A DNA stretch of 37,331 bases from Pseudoxanthomonas spadix (GCF_003703395.1 NZ_RDQN01000013.1:1-37331), one strand, 5' to 3'. Shown: positions 9,236-22,459, counted from the stretch's first letter. Numbers and translations: made by a program. The notes: a model not told the origin generated them from the letters alone.

Positions 9236-9405
9236 TTGCAGGACAGGAGTGATGCGGCCGCGCCGCAGTGTGGAGCCAGTGGAAGCAATGCCTCCCTCAC
9301 TCCTCACTCCTCCCACTTCGTTCCTCGCCTCACTCCCCCGTCCATTCGGACAGCACCAGTTGCGCCCGCCACGGCGGGCCGCTAACGAATACGGAATCTG
9401 AAAAA
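9236..9405 (+). repeat. rpsR-rplI spacer with pyrimidine-rich repeat and hairpin
   Basis: This 170-bp spacer is unusually long for an operon that is often tight here. It contains a 19-base stretch, CCCTCACTCCTCACTCCTC, near 9294-9312, which recurs inverted near 13936-13954. A short hairpin, GCCCGCC/GGCGGGC, lies near 9364-9380, shortly before the rplI ribosome-binding region. No gene is supported. Confidence 0.5.
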
Positions 9406-9855
9406 ATGAAGCTGATTCTTCTGCAGAAAGTGACCAACCTGGGTGTCCTGGGCGACCAGGTCAACGTCAAGCCCGGCTACGGCCGCAACTACCTGGTGCC
9501 ACAGGGCAAGGCGGTGCCGGCCACCGCCGCCAACGTGGCCCAGTTCGAAGCCAGGCGCGCCGAGTACGAAGCCAAGGCCAAGTCGATCCACGAGCAGGCC
9601 TCCGGCCGCGCCGCCAGGCTCGAAGGTGCCAGCGTGACCGTGTCGGCCAATGCCTCCACCGAAGGCAAGCTGTTCGGCTCGGTCGGCGCGCGCGAAATCG
9701 CCAACGCCTTCACCGCCGCCGGCCTGCCGCTGGAAAAGAGCGAAGTCGTCCTCACCGATGGCGCGTTCCGCAACATCGGCGAGTACGAGGTGCTGCTCAA
9801 GCTGCACGCCGACGTGGAAACCACCGTCAAGGTCGTGGTCGTCGGCGAAAGCTGA
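9406..9855 (+). CDS. rplI: 50S ribosomal protein L9
   Basis: Large-subunit protein with 149 residues. The N-terminal rRNA-binding domain ([19 protein letters not shown], then the [13 protein letters not shown] signature), the long connecting helix and the C-terminal domain are all present. The start at 9406 gives the family's exact N-terminus; the frame remains open further upstream, but that part overlaps the repeat-rich spacer. A strong terminator follows the stop. Confidence 0.97.
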   Translation: MKLILLQKVTNLGVLGDQVNVKPGYGRNYLVPQGKAVPATAANVAQFEARRAEYEAKAKSIHEQASGRAARLEGASVTVSANASTEGKLFGSVGAREIANAFTAAGLPLEKSEVVLTDGAFRNIGEYEVLLKLHADVETTVKVVVVGES

Positions 9856-9881
9856 TCCACGCAGCGACGGGTTGGACCGGA

Positions 9882-9905
9882 CGGGCGCCGCAGGGCGCCC
9901 GTTTT
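9882..9905 (+). terminator. Rho-independent terminator after rplI
   Basis: An 8-bp perfect stem, CGGGCGCC (9882-9889) with GGCGCCCG (9894-9901), has loop GCAG and is followed at once by TTTT and a further T-rich run. Confidence 0.85.
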
Positions 9906-9961
9906 CGTTTCAGGGCTGAGCCCTGGTCGCAGCCATTGCGACGTCCGGTGCACATCTTTCC

Positions 9962-9993
9962 CACCGGTTATCCACAAGGTTATCCGTACCGGT
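9962..9993 (+). promoter_or_regulatory. Two DnaA-box-like sites upstream of dnaB
   Basis: TTATCCACA at 9968-9976 is a perfect match to the DnaA box TTATNCACA. A second, similar TTATCCGTA follows at 9980-9988, 12 bp further on in the same direction. The pair is bracketed by ACCGGT on both sides. The sites lie 70-90 bp before the dnaB ATG, in the spacer after the rplI terminator, where the dnaB promoter should be. Confidence 0.5.
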
Positions 9994-10058
9994 CGCCGCA
10001 GCCCTGTGCCTACCATGGACGGCGCCGAGCAACGCTTCTTGCTTTTTCCGAGTCGAAC

Positions 10059-11471
10059 ATGGCAGCTCCCCGTCGCGAACGTGACCGTGATTTCCGCAAT
10101 GACCCCAGCGATGCACGCCTGGAGCAGCTGCGCATGCCGCCGCACTCCATCGAAGCCGAACAGGCGGTGCTCGGTGGCCTGATGCTGGTTGCCGATGCCT
10201 ATGACCGGGTCAACGACAGGCTCACCTCCGAGGACTTCTATCGCCGCGACCACCAGCTGATCTACCGCGCCATCAGCGAGCTGGCCGAGCGCAGCCGGCC
10301 CTACGATGCGGTGACCCTGGGCGAGTGGTTCGACGCGCAGGGCCAGTCGGACCTGATCGCCGGCGGTGCCTACCTGATCGAACTGGCCAGCTCCACGCCG
10401 TCGGCGGCCAACATCACCGCCTATGCCGAGATCGTGCGCGACAAGGCGGTGATGCGCCAGCTGATCGATGTGGGCACCGAGATCGTCAACAACGGCTTCC
10501 AGCCCGAAGGCCGCGAGAGCACCGAGCTGCTGGCCGTGGCCGAGCAGAAGGTGTTTGCCATCGCCGAGGCCGGCTCGCGCGGACGCAGCGACTTTGTGTC
10601 CATGCCCAGCGCGCTCAAGGATGCCTTCTCGGTGCTGCAGGACCGCTTCAACAGCGGCGGCAACGTCACCGGCCTGGCCACCGGCTATACCGAGTTCGAT
10701 TACCTCACCGCCGGGCTGCAGCCGACCGACCTGCTGATCCTGGCGGCGCGTCCGGCGATGGGCAAGACCACCCTGGCGCTGAACATCGCCGAATACGTGG
10801 CGATCAAGTCGAAGAAGGCCGTGGCGGTGTTTTCGATGGAAATGTCGGCCGCCCAGCTGGCCCTGCGCCTGATCTCCTCCAATGGCCGCATCAACGCCCA
10901 GCGCCTGCGCACCGGCCAGCTCGAGGACGAGGACTGGAGCCGGGTCACCGCCGCGATCCGGATGCTGAAGGAAACCAAGATCTTCATCGACGACACCCCT
11001 GGCCTGTCGCCGGAGGTGCTGCGCTCCAAGTGCCGGCGCCTCAAGCGCGAACACGACCTGGGCCTGGTGGTGATCGACTACCTGCAGCTGATGTCGGTGC
11101 CGGGCAACAGCGAAAACCGGGCCACGGAGATCTCCGAGATCAGCCGCTCGCTCAAGGGCCTGGCCAAGGAGCTGAACGTGCCGGTGATCGCCCTGTCCCA
11201 GCTCAACCGCTCGCTGGAAACGCGCACCGACAAGCGCCCGGTGATGGCCGACCTGCGCGAATCGGGCGCCATCGAGCAGGACGCCGACGTGATCGTCTTC
11301 ATCTACCGCGACGACTACTACAACAAGGAGAATTCGCCGGACAAGGGCCTGGCCGAGGTCATCATCGGCAAGCAGCGCAGCGGCCCGACCGGCTCGCTCA
11401 AGCTCAAGTTCTTCGGCGAGTACACCCGCTTTGACAACCTGGCCCACGACGCGGTGGGCAGCTTCGAGTAG
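10059..11471 (+). CDS. dnaB: Replicative DNA helicase DnaB
   Basis: Hexameric 5'-3' helicase at the replication fork. The 470-residue protein has an N-terminal primase-interaction domain (about 22-130, starting RMPPHSIEAEQAVLGGLML), a linker, and a RecA-like C-terminal ATPase. The Walker A is ARPAMGKTT (230-238), and LVVIDYLQLM (336-345) contains the Walker B. DLRESGAIEQDADVI and a basic C-terminal part follow. No intein is present. The start at 10059 (MAAPRRERDRDF) is chosen because the residues before it overlap the DnaA-box region and are not conserved. It follows rplI, as in many gammaproteobacteria, but beyond a terminator. Confidence 0.97.
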   Translation: MAAPRRERDRDFRNDPSDARLEQLRMPPHSIEAEQAVLGGLMLVADAYDRVNDRLTSEDFYRRDHQLIYRAISELAERSRPYDAVTLGEWFDAQGQSDLIAGGAYLIELASSTPSAANITAYAEIVRDKAVMRQLIDVGTEIVNNGFQPEGRESTELLAVAEQKVFAIAEAGSRGRSDFVSMPSALKDAFSVLQDRFNSGGNVTGLATGYTEFDYLTAGLQPTDLLILAARPAMGKTTLALNIAEYVAIKSKKAVAVFSMEMSAAQLALRLISSNGRINAQRLRTGQLEDEDWSRVTAAIRMLKETKIFIDDTPGLSPEVLRSKCRRLKREHDLGLVVIDYLQLMSVPGNSENRATEISEISRSLKGLAKELNVPVIALSQLNRSLETRTDKRPVMADLRESGAIEQDADVIVFIYRDDYYNKENSPDKGLAEVIIGKQRSGPTGSLKLKFFGEYTRFDNLAHDAVGSFE

Positions 11472-11545
11472 CTCCGGCGCCGCTCGGCACGCTGCGGATT
11501 TTTTCGCAGCCAGGCGGGCATCATGCCGCTGCGTCCCCAACGCCA

Positions 11546-12967
11546 ATGCCCATGCCCATCGCCCTGGTCTGGTTCCGCAGCGATCTGCGCCTGGCCGACA
11601 ATCCGGCCCTGCATGCGGCGCTGGAAGCCGGCTTCGACCCGGTCCCGGTGTACATCCATGCCCCGCACGAGGAAGGCTGCTGGGCGCCGGGTGCGGCCTC
11701 CAATGCCTGGCGGCATCGCTCGCTCAAGGCGCTGGATCTGGCCTTGCGCCAGCGCGGCTCGCGCCTGCTGGTCCGCCGCGGCGACAGCGCGATGGTCTTG
11801 CAGCAGCTGATCGAACAAAGCCGCGCGCAGGCGCTGTTCTGGAACCGCAAGTACGAACCGGCCACCCAGCCGCGCGATGCGGCGATCAAGCAGGCGCTCA
11901 AGCAGCGCCACGTCCAGGTGCGCAGCTGCAATGCCGCGTTGCTGGCCGAGCCGTGGGACGTGCAGACCAGGACCGGCGAGCCGTACAAGGTGTTCACTGC
12001 GTTCTATCGCAACGTCATGGCCGGGCTGGCGCAGCGTGCGCTGCAGGACGCGCCCGAAGCGCTGCCGGCCGTGCCGTCGGCGCTGAAGGGCGAGGGCATC
12101 GATGCGCTGGGCCTGGCACCTGCGTTGAACTGGGATGCAGGCTTCTGGGAGATCTGGCAAGCCGGCGAGGCCGGCGCCCACCAGGCGCTGGAGGTCTTCG
12201 TCGAGGGCGCATTGCGCGGCTACCTGGATCAGCGCGACCTGCCGGACCGGATCGGCACCTCGCGGCTGTCGCCGCACCTGCACTTCGGCGAGATCGCGCC
12301 GTGGCGGGTGATCGCACGGCTGCAGGCGCAACGCGGCGTCAGCCTGGACCGTGACATCGACGGTTTCATCCGGCAGCTGGTGTGGCGCGAGTTCGCCCAT
12401 CACCTGCTGCATCATTTCCCGCACACGGCGCAGCAAAACCTCAACCCGCGCTTTGACCGGTTCGACTGGGCCAGCACCGCACCAGGCCCGCTGCAGGCCT
12501 GGCAGCACGGCAGGACCGGCGTGCCCATCGTCGATGCCGGCATGCGCGAGCTGTGGCAGACCGGGATGATGCACAACCGCGTACGCATGATCGTGGCCAG
12601 CTACCTCACCAAGCACCTGCGCGTGCACTGGCTGGAAGGGGCGCGCTGGTTCTGGCAGACGCTGGTGGATGCGGACCTGGCCAACAACACGCTGGGCTGG
12701 CAGTGGGTCGCCGGCACCGGCGCCGATGCGGCGCCGTATTTCCGCGTGTTCAACCCGGTGACCCAGGCGCGCAAGTTCGATCCGCAGGCGCGCTACATCA
12801 CCCGCTGGGTGCCCGAGCTGGAAGCACTGCCGGTGAATGCGCGCTTCGCGCCGTGGGAATTCCCGCAATTGCGCAAGGGCAGGGCTTGCGACTATCCGCA
12901 CCAGCCGATCGTGGACCTGGCCAAGGGCCGCCAGGCCGCGCTGGCCGCCTATGCCAGGACCCGCTGA
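11546..12967 (+). CDS. phrB: Deoxyribodipyrimidine photo-lyase (CPD photolyase, class I)
   Basis: Light-driven repair enzyme that splits cyclobutane pyrimidine dimers. The 473-residue protein has the N-terminal alpha/beta antenna-binding domain (ALVWFRSDLRLADNPAL at 6-22) and the C-terminal FAD domain. The latter carries GTSRLSPHLHFGEI (about 236-249), GMRELWQTGMMHNRVRMIVASYLTKHL and QWVAGTGADAAPYFRVFNP. The family tryptophans W-x-W around the FAD are present. Length is normal. ATGs at 11546 and 11552 are both possible, and neither has a strong ribosome-binding site. It is a single gene, after dnaB. Confidence 0.95.
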   Translation: MPMPIALVWFRSDLRLADNPALHAALEAGFDPVPVYIHAPHEEGCWAPGAASNAWRHRSLKALDLALRQRGSRLLVRRGDSAMVLQQLIEQSRAQALFWNRKYEPATQPRDAAIKQALKQRHVQVRSCNAALLAEPWDVQTRTGEPYKVFTAFYRNVMAGLAQRALQDAPEALPAVPSALKGEGIDALGLAPALNWDAGFWEIWQAGEAGAHQALEVFVEGALRGYLDQRDLPDRIGTSRLSPHLHFGEIAPWRVIARLQAQRGVSLDRDIDGFIRQLVWREFAHHLLHHFPHTAQQNLNPRFDRFDWASTAPGPLQAWQHGRTGVPIVDAGMRELWQTGMMHNRVRMIVASYLTKHLRVHWLEGARWFWQTLVDADLANNTLGWQWVAGTGADAAPYFRVFNPVTQARKFDPQARYITRWVPELEALPVNARFAPWEFPQLRKGRACDYPHQPIVDLAKGRQAALAAYARTR

Positions 12968-13084
12968 GCCGACCGCCGGCGGCGCGGGCCCGGCCAGTCG
13001 GCGCCTGTTCATCCGGCTTTGCAGGAGGAAGGGTTAGCTTCAGCGACCGCAAGACCACCGGACCCATCCCGAAAGCGAGGAACC

Positions 13085-13780
13085 ATGAATCAGCCAGCGA
13101 ACAAATTATTGTCCCGCACCCTACTGTGCGGCGTGCTGTCGACCCTGCTGTTGGCCGGCTGTGCCACTTACACCGGACAGACCACCGATCCCAACGATCC
13201 CAACCGCACCCGTCGCAACGCCTTGATCGGGGCCGGCATCGGCACGGCACTGGGATTGCTCAGTGGCAGCGATGCCACCGAACGTCGCCAGCACGCGCTG
13301 ATCGGCGCCGGGGTCGGTGGCCTGGCCGGTGGTGCGATTGGCGCCTACCAGGACCGCCAGGAAGCCGAACTTCGCCGCCAGACCGCCGGCACCGGCATCG
13401 ACGTCAGCCGCGACGGCGATGTGATCAAGCTCAACCTGCCGGACGGGGTGACCTTCGATTTCGGCAAGTCCACGTTGAAGCCGCAGTTCTACTCGGCGCT
13501 CAACAACGTGGCCGCCACGCTGAAGGAATACGACCAGACCATCGTGGAGGTCAGCGGCCACACCGACAGCATCGGCAGCGACGCGGCCAACCAGGTCCTG
13601 TCCGAAGCCCGCGCCAATGCGGTGGCCGATTACCTGATCGGGCAAGGCCTGATGCGCCAGCGCTTCGAGATCCTCGGCATGGGTGAGCGCTATCCGATCG
13701 CCAGCAACGAGACCGATGCCGGCCGCGCGAAGAACCGCCGGGTGGAGATCCGTGTGTTGCCGGTCAGGCAGGGCGCCTGA
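13085..13780 (+). CDS. OmpA-family outer membrane lipoprotein (YiaD-like)
   Basis: Lipoprotein of 231 residues. The signal peptide ends in the lipobox LLAGC (about 21-25), so the mature protein begins at Cys25. A glycine-zipper section (LIGAGIGTALGLLSG and ALIGAGVGGLAGGAIGAY) comes next. A C-terminal OmpA peptidoglycan-binding domain follows, with VTFDFGKSTLKPQF, VSGHTDSIGSD and NRRVEIRVLP. It probably sits in the outer membrane, with the OmpA domain holding peptidoglycan. GAGG precedes the chosen ATG. It is monocistronic, with a terminator after the stop. Confidence 0.9.
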   Translation: MNQPANKLLSRTLLCGVLSTLLLAGCATYTGQTTDPNDPNRTRRNALIGAGIGTALGLLSGSDATERRQHALIGAGVGGLAGGAIGAYQDRQEAELRRQTAGTGIDVSRDGDVIKLNLPDGVTFDFGKSTLKPQFYSALNNVAATLKEYDQTIVEVSGHTDSIGSDAANQVLSEARANAVADYLIGQGLMRQRFEILGMGERYPIASNETDAGRAKNRRVEIRVLPVRQGA

Positions 13781-13810
13781 TTCATTCCTCATCCGGCGCA
13801 GGAAGGGAGC

Positions 13811-13837
13811 GGGCCGCGCATCGCGGCCCGTGTCTTG
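13811..13837 (+). terminator. Terminator after OmpA-type lipoprotein gene
   Basis: A 9-bp perfect stem, CGGGCCGCG (13811-13819) with CGCGGCCCG (13823-13831), has a 3-base loop and is followed by TGTCTT, a weak U tract. Confidence 0.7.
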
Positions 13838-13935
13838 CGTGGGCCACGGGGGATCATCGCCAGGGCTGCGGCCTGGCAGGAAAGGCGCGTGGCAGGGTTG
13901 CCATCGCGCTGTCCGGGGCGGAGGCGGGTGAAGCC

Positions 13936-13954
13936 GAGGAGTGAGGAGTGAGGG
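13936..13954 (-). repeat. Inverted copy of the CCCTCACTCC repeat
   Basis: The reverse complement of 13936-13954 reads CCCTCACTCCTCACTCCTC, identical to the stretch in the rpsR-rplI spacer. It lies in the roughly 275-bp gap between the lipoprotein gene and the metal-resistance block; the gap has no gene besides the terminator. Confidence 0.5.
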
Positions 13955-14055
13955 GCCGGCATCCCTGCTTTCCCTCATTTCTCACTTCTGCGCCCTAGTT
14001 TCTCGCCCCACAGGCACTTGAGATGCGTGGCTTGCTTGGGCATGCTGCGCAGGTT

Positions 14056-14442
14056 ATGCGAAGACTGCGCACCCTGTTTGCCAATTGGACGATACGCCCG
14101 GCCGGTCGTCTGGGAATGTGCGTGGTGGCCGCGGTATTCCTGCTGGTGAGCGTTCCTGCCATTTCGCTCCACGCACATGATCGGATCGACCGCGATCATG
14201 GCCACGACCAGCGCCCGCTGGTGGACCATCTGCTTCAAGCCCCGGCGGTCGACGCTGCGGGAGAGGACCATCGCCCGGTCGATCTCCACCTGCATGTCGT
14301 CGATCAAGTGACTTTCACGCTGCAACAGCCCATCGTCCTGGCGGTCGGTGCCGGTCACCGTGCTTGCGCGCCGAGCGCAGAGGGTCCGCATCCGATCCGG
14401 GTCGAGCTGGTCACCCACCCCTACAGACCTCCGATCGTCTGA
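14056..14442 (+). CDS. Small His-rich exported protein upstream of czcCBA
   Basis: Protein of about 128 residues (139 if the ATG at 14023 is used). A basic N-terminus and a hydrophobic segment (GMCVVAAVFLLVSVPAISLHA, about 20-40) look like a signal peptide or single anchor. The rest is rich in histidine and aspartate, with clusters HAHDRIDRDHGHD and HRPVDLHLHVVD. It lies 60 bp before czcC in the same direction. Small His-rich periplasmic proteins such as CzcI precede czcCBA in other metal-resistance loci, and this resembles them in position and composition rather than in clear sequence similarity. A metal-binding or regulatory role is inferred. Confidence 0.6.
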   Translation: MRRLRTLFANWTIRPAGRLGMCVVAAVFLLVSVPAISLHAHDRIDRDHGHDQRPLVDHLLQAPAVDAAGEDHRPVDLHLHVVDQVTFTLQQPIVLAVGAGHRACAPSAEGPHPIRVELVTHPYRPPIV

Positions 14443-14502
14443 CCAAGTCGCCGCGGGATCGCGGCTGGACATCGTCATTCCCGATCGCTCGGAGGTCTCT
14501 TC

Positions 14503-15749
14503 GTGAAACTGTGTTGGTTGGTGGTTCTGGCGTTTGCCGGGACCTGCGGTCTTGCCCTCGATGGGCGGGCCGCCGAAGCGTTGCGCCTGGACGAGGCGGT
14601 TGCGCGTGCGCTGGACGCAAGTCCCTTGCTGGCGGCCGAGGCTGCCGGTCTGCGTGCGGCTGACAGCCGCGCCGCGCGCGAAGCGTTGTCGACCCCGCTC
14701 ACCATCGGCGGTGAGCTGGAGAATTTTGCCGGAACCGGGGCGCTCTCCGGGACCAGGCTCGCCGAAACCACCTTCCGGGTCGGCAAGCGGATCGAGCTGG
14801 GCGGCAAGCAGGCCGCAAGACGCGCGTTGGGTCAGACCCACGTGCTGCGGCAACGAAACACCGCAGCCTTGGCCAGGGCCGACCTCATCGCCCTGACCTC
14901 GCTGCGCTTTATCCAGGTACTGGCCGACCAGGCGCGGCTCGCGGCGGCAAAAGAGCGGACTGCGTTCGCATCCAGGGCCAGGAACGAGGTCGCCCGATGG
15001 GTCCAGGCCGGTCGCAATCCGGATTCGGACCTGGCCGCCGCCGATATCACGCTGGCCGATGCCGAGCTCTCCGAAGAGCACGCAGCGCACGAATTGCTGG
15101 CATCCAGGCAGACCCTGGCCGCCAGCTGGGGCGGCGTGGAGGTGGATTTTGCGGAGGTCGCCGGCGACCTGGAGGGGCCGACCACCCTGCCCAACTTCGA
15201 TTCGCTCGCTGCGCGCCTGGCCCACACTCCTGGGCAGCGGGCGCATGCGCTGGAAGCAGAGGAGCTTTCGGCACAGCGCGCTCTGGCCCACGCCATGCGA
15301 CGGCCGGACGTGGACCTGTCGTTGGGCGTGCGCCGGCTGCAAGGCCTGGATGACCAGGGGCTGGTGATGTCGGTGTCGGTTCCACTGGGAAGCAAGGTGC
15401 GCTCGACCCTGGCCGTTGCCGAGGCCGATGCGCTGCTGGCCGCATCGGCTGCCAGGGCCGACGCGGCGCGCAGCGAACGCCACCAGGAGCTGTTCGAGGT
15501 CTTCCAGGAGTTGAATCATGCCGCGGTGGAACAGGCCGCCTTGTCCAGCCGCATGCTGCCAAGGGCGCGCCAGGCGCTGACCCTGAGCCAACAGGGGTTC
15601 GAGCAGGGGCGGTTCACGTTTCTTGCGCTCTCCCAGGCCCAGCGCACGCTGTTCGATCTGCGTGTTCGCCAGATCCAAGCCGCCGCACTGCTGCGCAGCC
15701 GCCTCATCCAGATCGAGCGTCTCACGACCTCCACCACGGACATCACGCC

Positions 15750-15753
<4 letters not shown>
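14503..15753 (+). CDS. czcC: CzcC-type outer membrane factor (TolC family)
   Basis: Outer-membrane channel of a tripartite heavy-metal efflux pump. It has 416 residues with an N-terminal signal peptide (cleavage probably after GRAAEA, near 26) and two TolC-type repeats of long helices. RLDEAVARALDASPLLAAE near the N-terminus is typical of outer membrane efflux proteins. The start is GTG at 14503, with GGAGG eight bases upstream. The stop overlaps the czcB start as ATGA. Specificity (Co/Zn/Cd or Cu/Ag) is not set by this subunit. Confidence 0.88.
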
Positions 15754-20148
<4,395 letters not shown>

Positions 20149-20179
20149 ACAGGGCGCCGCCGGCCTGCTTGGTTCTCCT

Positions 20180-20205
20180 GCCCGTGCGGCCTTCCCCGCA
20201 CGGGC
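20180..20205. terminator. Hairpin in the czcA/aldo-keto reductase convergent gap
   Basis: A 10-bp perfect stem, GCCCGTGCGG (20180-20189) with CCGCACGGGC (20196-20205), has a 6-base loop. There is no T run on either side, so termination would be weak. It lies between the convergent czcA and reductase genes. The rest of 20149-20403 shows no gene. Confidence 0.55.
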
Positions 20206-20403
20206 GGATTCGACCAGAACCCGGCGTGACTGGAATTACGATGAGAGCAGGGGCAGCAAACCTCATGCGCACTGCGCCGGCGGGGGTCGGAGGTGGCCGG
20301 TGGCCCGGCCGGGCCGTGCGCGCCATCGGACGCGCCGGTCGCGGCTCGGGGAACCTGTTTCGGTTCCGATCCGGGCGCAGCGCCGACGCTCACGCCGGGG
20401 CCA

Positions 20404-21505
20404 TCATTTGGTCATCGGGTCCCGATACCCCGCCATCATTTTCATCATCCAGCCCGGGTATTCCTCCGGAAGCCGGCTGGCCTCATCCAGTGCCGCCAGT
20501 TCGTCATCGGCAAGGCGGACCTGGGTCGCGCGAACGTTGTCCTTGAGCTGGTCGGCCCGCTTGGCCCCGATGATGATGCTGGTCACTGCCTTTTGGTGCA
20601 GCAGCCAGGCCAGGGCAATGGTGGCCACGCTGACAGGCTCACCGTCGATCTGCTTGCCGGCTGCGATCTGTCGCATGACTTGGATGACCTTGCTGCCACG
20701 CTCCCGGTTGACGGGGGGAAAAATCGAACTTGGCCCGCCGGTTTTCTTCCGAAACGTTCGGCCCCTCGTACTTGCCTGACAGATAACCGCCGGCCAGCGG
20801 ACTCCACACCATCAGCCCGACCTTTTCCGACTCCAGCATCGGGATGATGTCGCGTTCCAGGTCGCGGCCGACGAGGGTGTAATAGGCCTGCAGGGACGTG
20901 ATCGGGCACAGATGCCGCGCCTGGGTGATGCCGATGGCCTTCATCACCTGCCAGGCGGCCCAGTTGGACAGGCCGATGTAGCGCACGTGGCCGTGCTGGA
21001 CCAGGGTATTCAGTGCCTCCAGGGTTTCCTCGATCGGGGTGGCCGGGTCGAAGCCGTGGATCTGGTAGAGGTCGATGTAGTCGGTCTGCAGGCGCTCCAG
21101 GCTCGCCTTGCATTGACTCATGATGTGGCCGCGCGAGCCACCCCGGGCATTGGGGCCGTCTCCCATGGGACCGAGCACCTTGGTGGCCAGCACGATGTCC
21201 TCACGGCGAACCCCGAGATTCTTCAGCGACTGGCCGACGATGCGCTCGCTGCCACCGTGGCCATAGATGTTGGCGGTATCGATGAAGTTGATGCCCGCCT
21301 CCAGGGCCATCTTGACCAGCTCATCGGCCTGTTCCTGCTGCAGGCTGCCGATCAGGCCCCAGATGTCCTCGTCGCCGCCGAAGGTCATGGTCCCCAGGCA
21401 CAGTTCGGATACAAAGAGCCCCGAATTGCCAAGCGCTCGATAGCGCAGGCCGTTGTCTGCATGGAACCGGGGCAGGTTGGGTGCTGTCATGTCGTCCCTC
21501 GTCAT
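20404..21505 (-). pseudogene. Aldo/keto reductase, split by a single-base frameshift
   Basis: NADPH-dependent aldo/keto reductase (TIM barrel), broken in one place. The first part (from 21505, or 21490 where GAGGGA precedes the ATG) contains the catalytic set: Asp and Tyr in FIDTANIYGHG, Lys in ATKVLG, His in QIHGFD. The second part (MRQIAAGKQIDGEPVSVATIALAWLL to the stop at 20404) holds the C-terminal cofactor part IIIGAKRADQLKDN. They are joined if one base is removed from the run of five A and six G at 20713-20723 (five T and six C on the coding strand). This is decay, a sequencing error or, least likely, programmed slippage. Its 5' end overlaps the ohrR stop as ATGA, so it is the third gene of the ohr operon. 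Confidence 0.85.
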
Positions 21506-22008
21506 GAAGTGGATTGATGTTGAAAAAGGGGCTGCGAACCTGGCGGCTTGAGCAGCACATGAAGCCGCTCGACCAGCGAGGTGGTCGACTCGTGCAGCTC
21601 GGCTGCCTTGGTGGCATCCAGGCCGATCCGGGCCGCGAGCGTTTCCGGAATCTGCCGGGCCTGTTCGCGCAACGCGGTGCCGTGCGGGGTCAGGGCGATG
21701 ATCACGCGACGCTCGTCCTCACTGTCCCGGCTGCGGGTCACCAGACCGCCGCGCTCCATGCGCTTGAGCAGGGGCGTGATGGTCCCGGCATCCAGATAGA
21801 GGCAGTCGCGCAATTCGCCGACCGTCGCGCTGCCACGCTCCCATAGAAGCAGCAGGACCAGATATTGCGAATAGGTCAGCCCCAATGGCGCCAGCAGCGG
21901 ACGATACAGGCGCTGCATCAGGTTGGTCGCCGCGTACAGGGGAAAGCAGACCTGGCGGTCGAGCCGGAGCCAGTGGTCGGCATCGTGCTGCGGCGCCGTG
22001 GTCGTCAT
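21502..22008 (-). CDS. ohrR: OhrR-type MarR family peroxide-sensing repressor
   Basis: Winged-helix repressor of 168 residues that loses DNA binding when its N-terminal cysteine reacts with organic hydroperoxides. The sensor cysteine is Cys21, in the family context RQVCFPLYAATNLM, and the recognition region is LDAGTITPLLKRMERGGLV followed by the wing SEDERRVIIALT. The only other Cys is Cys69. No C-terminal partner cysteine like that of the two-Cys Xanthomonas OhrR is present, suggesting the one-Cys (mixed disulfide) mode. It overlaps ohr by ATGA and is probably autoregulated through the site at 22464-22477. Confidence 0.88.
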   Translation of the reverse strand: MTTTAPQHDADHWLRLDRQVCFPLYAATNLMQRLYRPLLAPLGLTYSQYLVLLLLWERGSATVGELRDCLYLDAGTITPLLKRMERGGLVTRSRDSEDERRVIIALTPHGTALREQARQIPETLAARIGLDATKAAELHESTTSLVERLHVLLKPPGSQPLFQHQSTS

Positions 22009-22430
22009 CGGGTCCTCACATTGAGCGCGACCTCGATATTGCCCCGGGTGGCGTTTGAATAGGGGCAGACCTCATGGGCCTGCGCGACAAGCGCCTCGGC
22101 CGCGGCCTGGTCAACGCCGGCAAGCGTGACATCCAGGGCGACGGTCAGCGCGAAACCGCCGCTGCCGTTGGCGCCCAGGCCGACAGTAGCCGCCACCTCG
22201 ACGTCGTCATCCTTGATCTTGTGTTGCTGGTTGCGTGCGACATGGATCACCGCATTGCCGAAGCAGGCGGCATAACCGGCGGCAAACAGCTGTTCGGGAT
22301 TGGTCGCGCCGCCCTTGCCACCAAGGCTGCTGGGCATCGCCAGCCTGAGTTCGACAAGCCCATCGGTGCTCTTGACCGTGCCGTTGCGGCCGCCGACGGC
22401 GTTGACCGTCGTGGAATACAGGGTGCTCAT
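22005..22430 (-). CDS. ohr: Organic hydroperoxide resistance protein
   Basis: Thiol-dependent peroxidase of the OsmC/Ohr fold that reduces organic hydroperoxides. It has 141 residues starting MSTLYSTTVNAVGGRNGTV. The reactive and resolving cysteines are visible as Cys56 (GYAACFGNA) and Cys122 (EVCPYSNATRGN), both in family context. An open extension upstream of Met (to 22484) crosses the promoter, so 22430 is the start. It is the first gene of ohr-ohrR-aldo/keto reductase. Confidence 0.95.
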   Translation of the reverse strand: MSTLYSTTVNAVGGRNGTVKSTDGLVELRLAMPSSLGGKGGATNPEQLFAAGYAACFGNAVIHVARNQQHKIKDDDVEVAATVGLGANGSGGFALTVALDVTLAGVDQAAAEALVAQAHEVCPYSNATRGNIEVALNVRTR

Positions 22431-22459
22431 GTTTGCGCTCACGAAATGGATGGTGACCC

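Noticed and set aside
11472..11520. GCTGCG...CGCAGC hairpin as dnaB terminator
   Set aside because: The T run is in the loop rather than after the stem, so it does not fit a Rho-independent terminator.
9489..13012. Two long minus-strand frames opposite rplI, dnaB and phrB
   Set aside because: Shadows of strongly conserved plus-strand genes; no independent family match.
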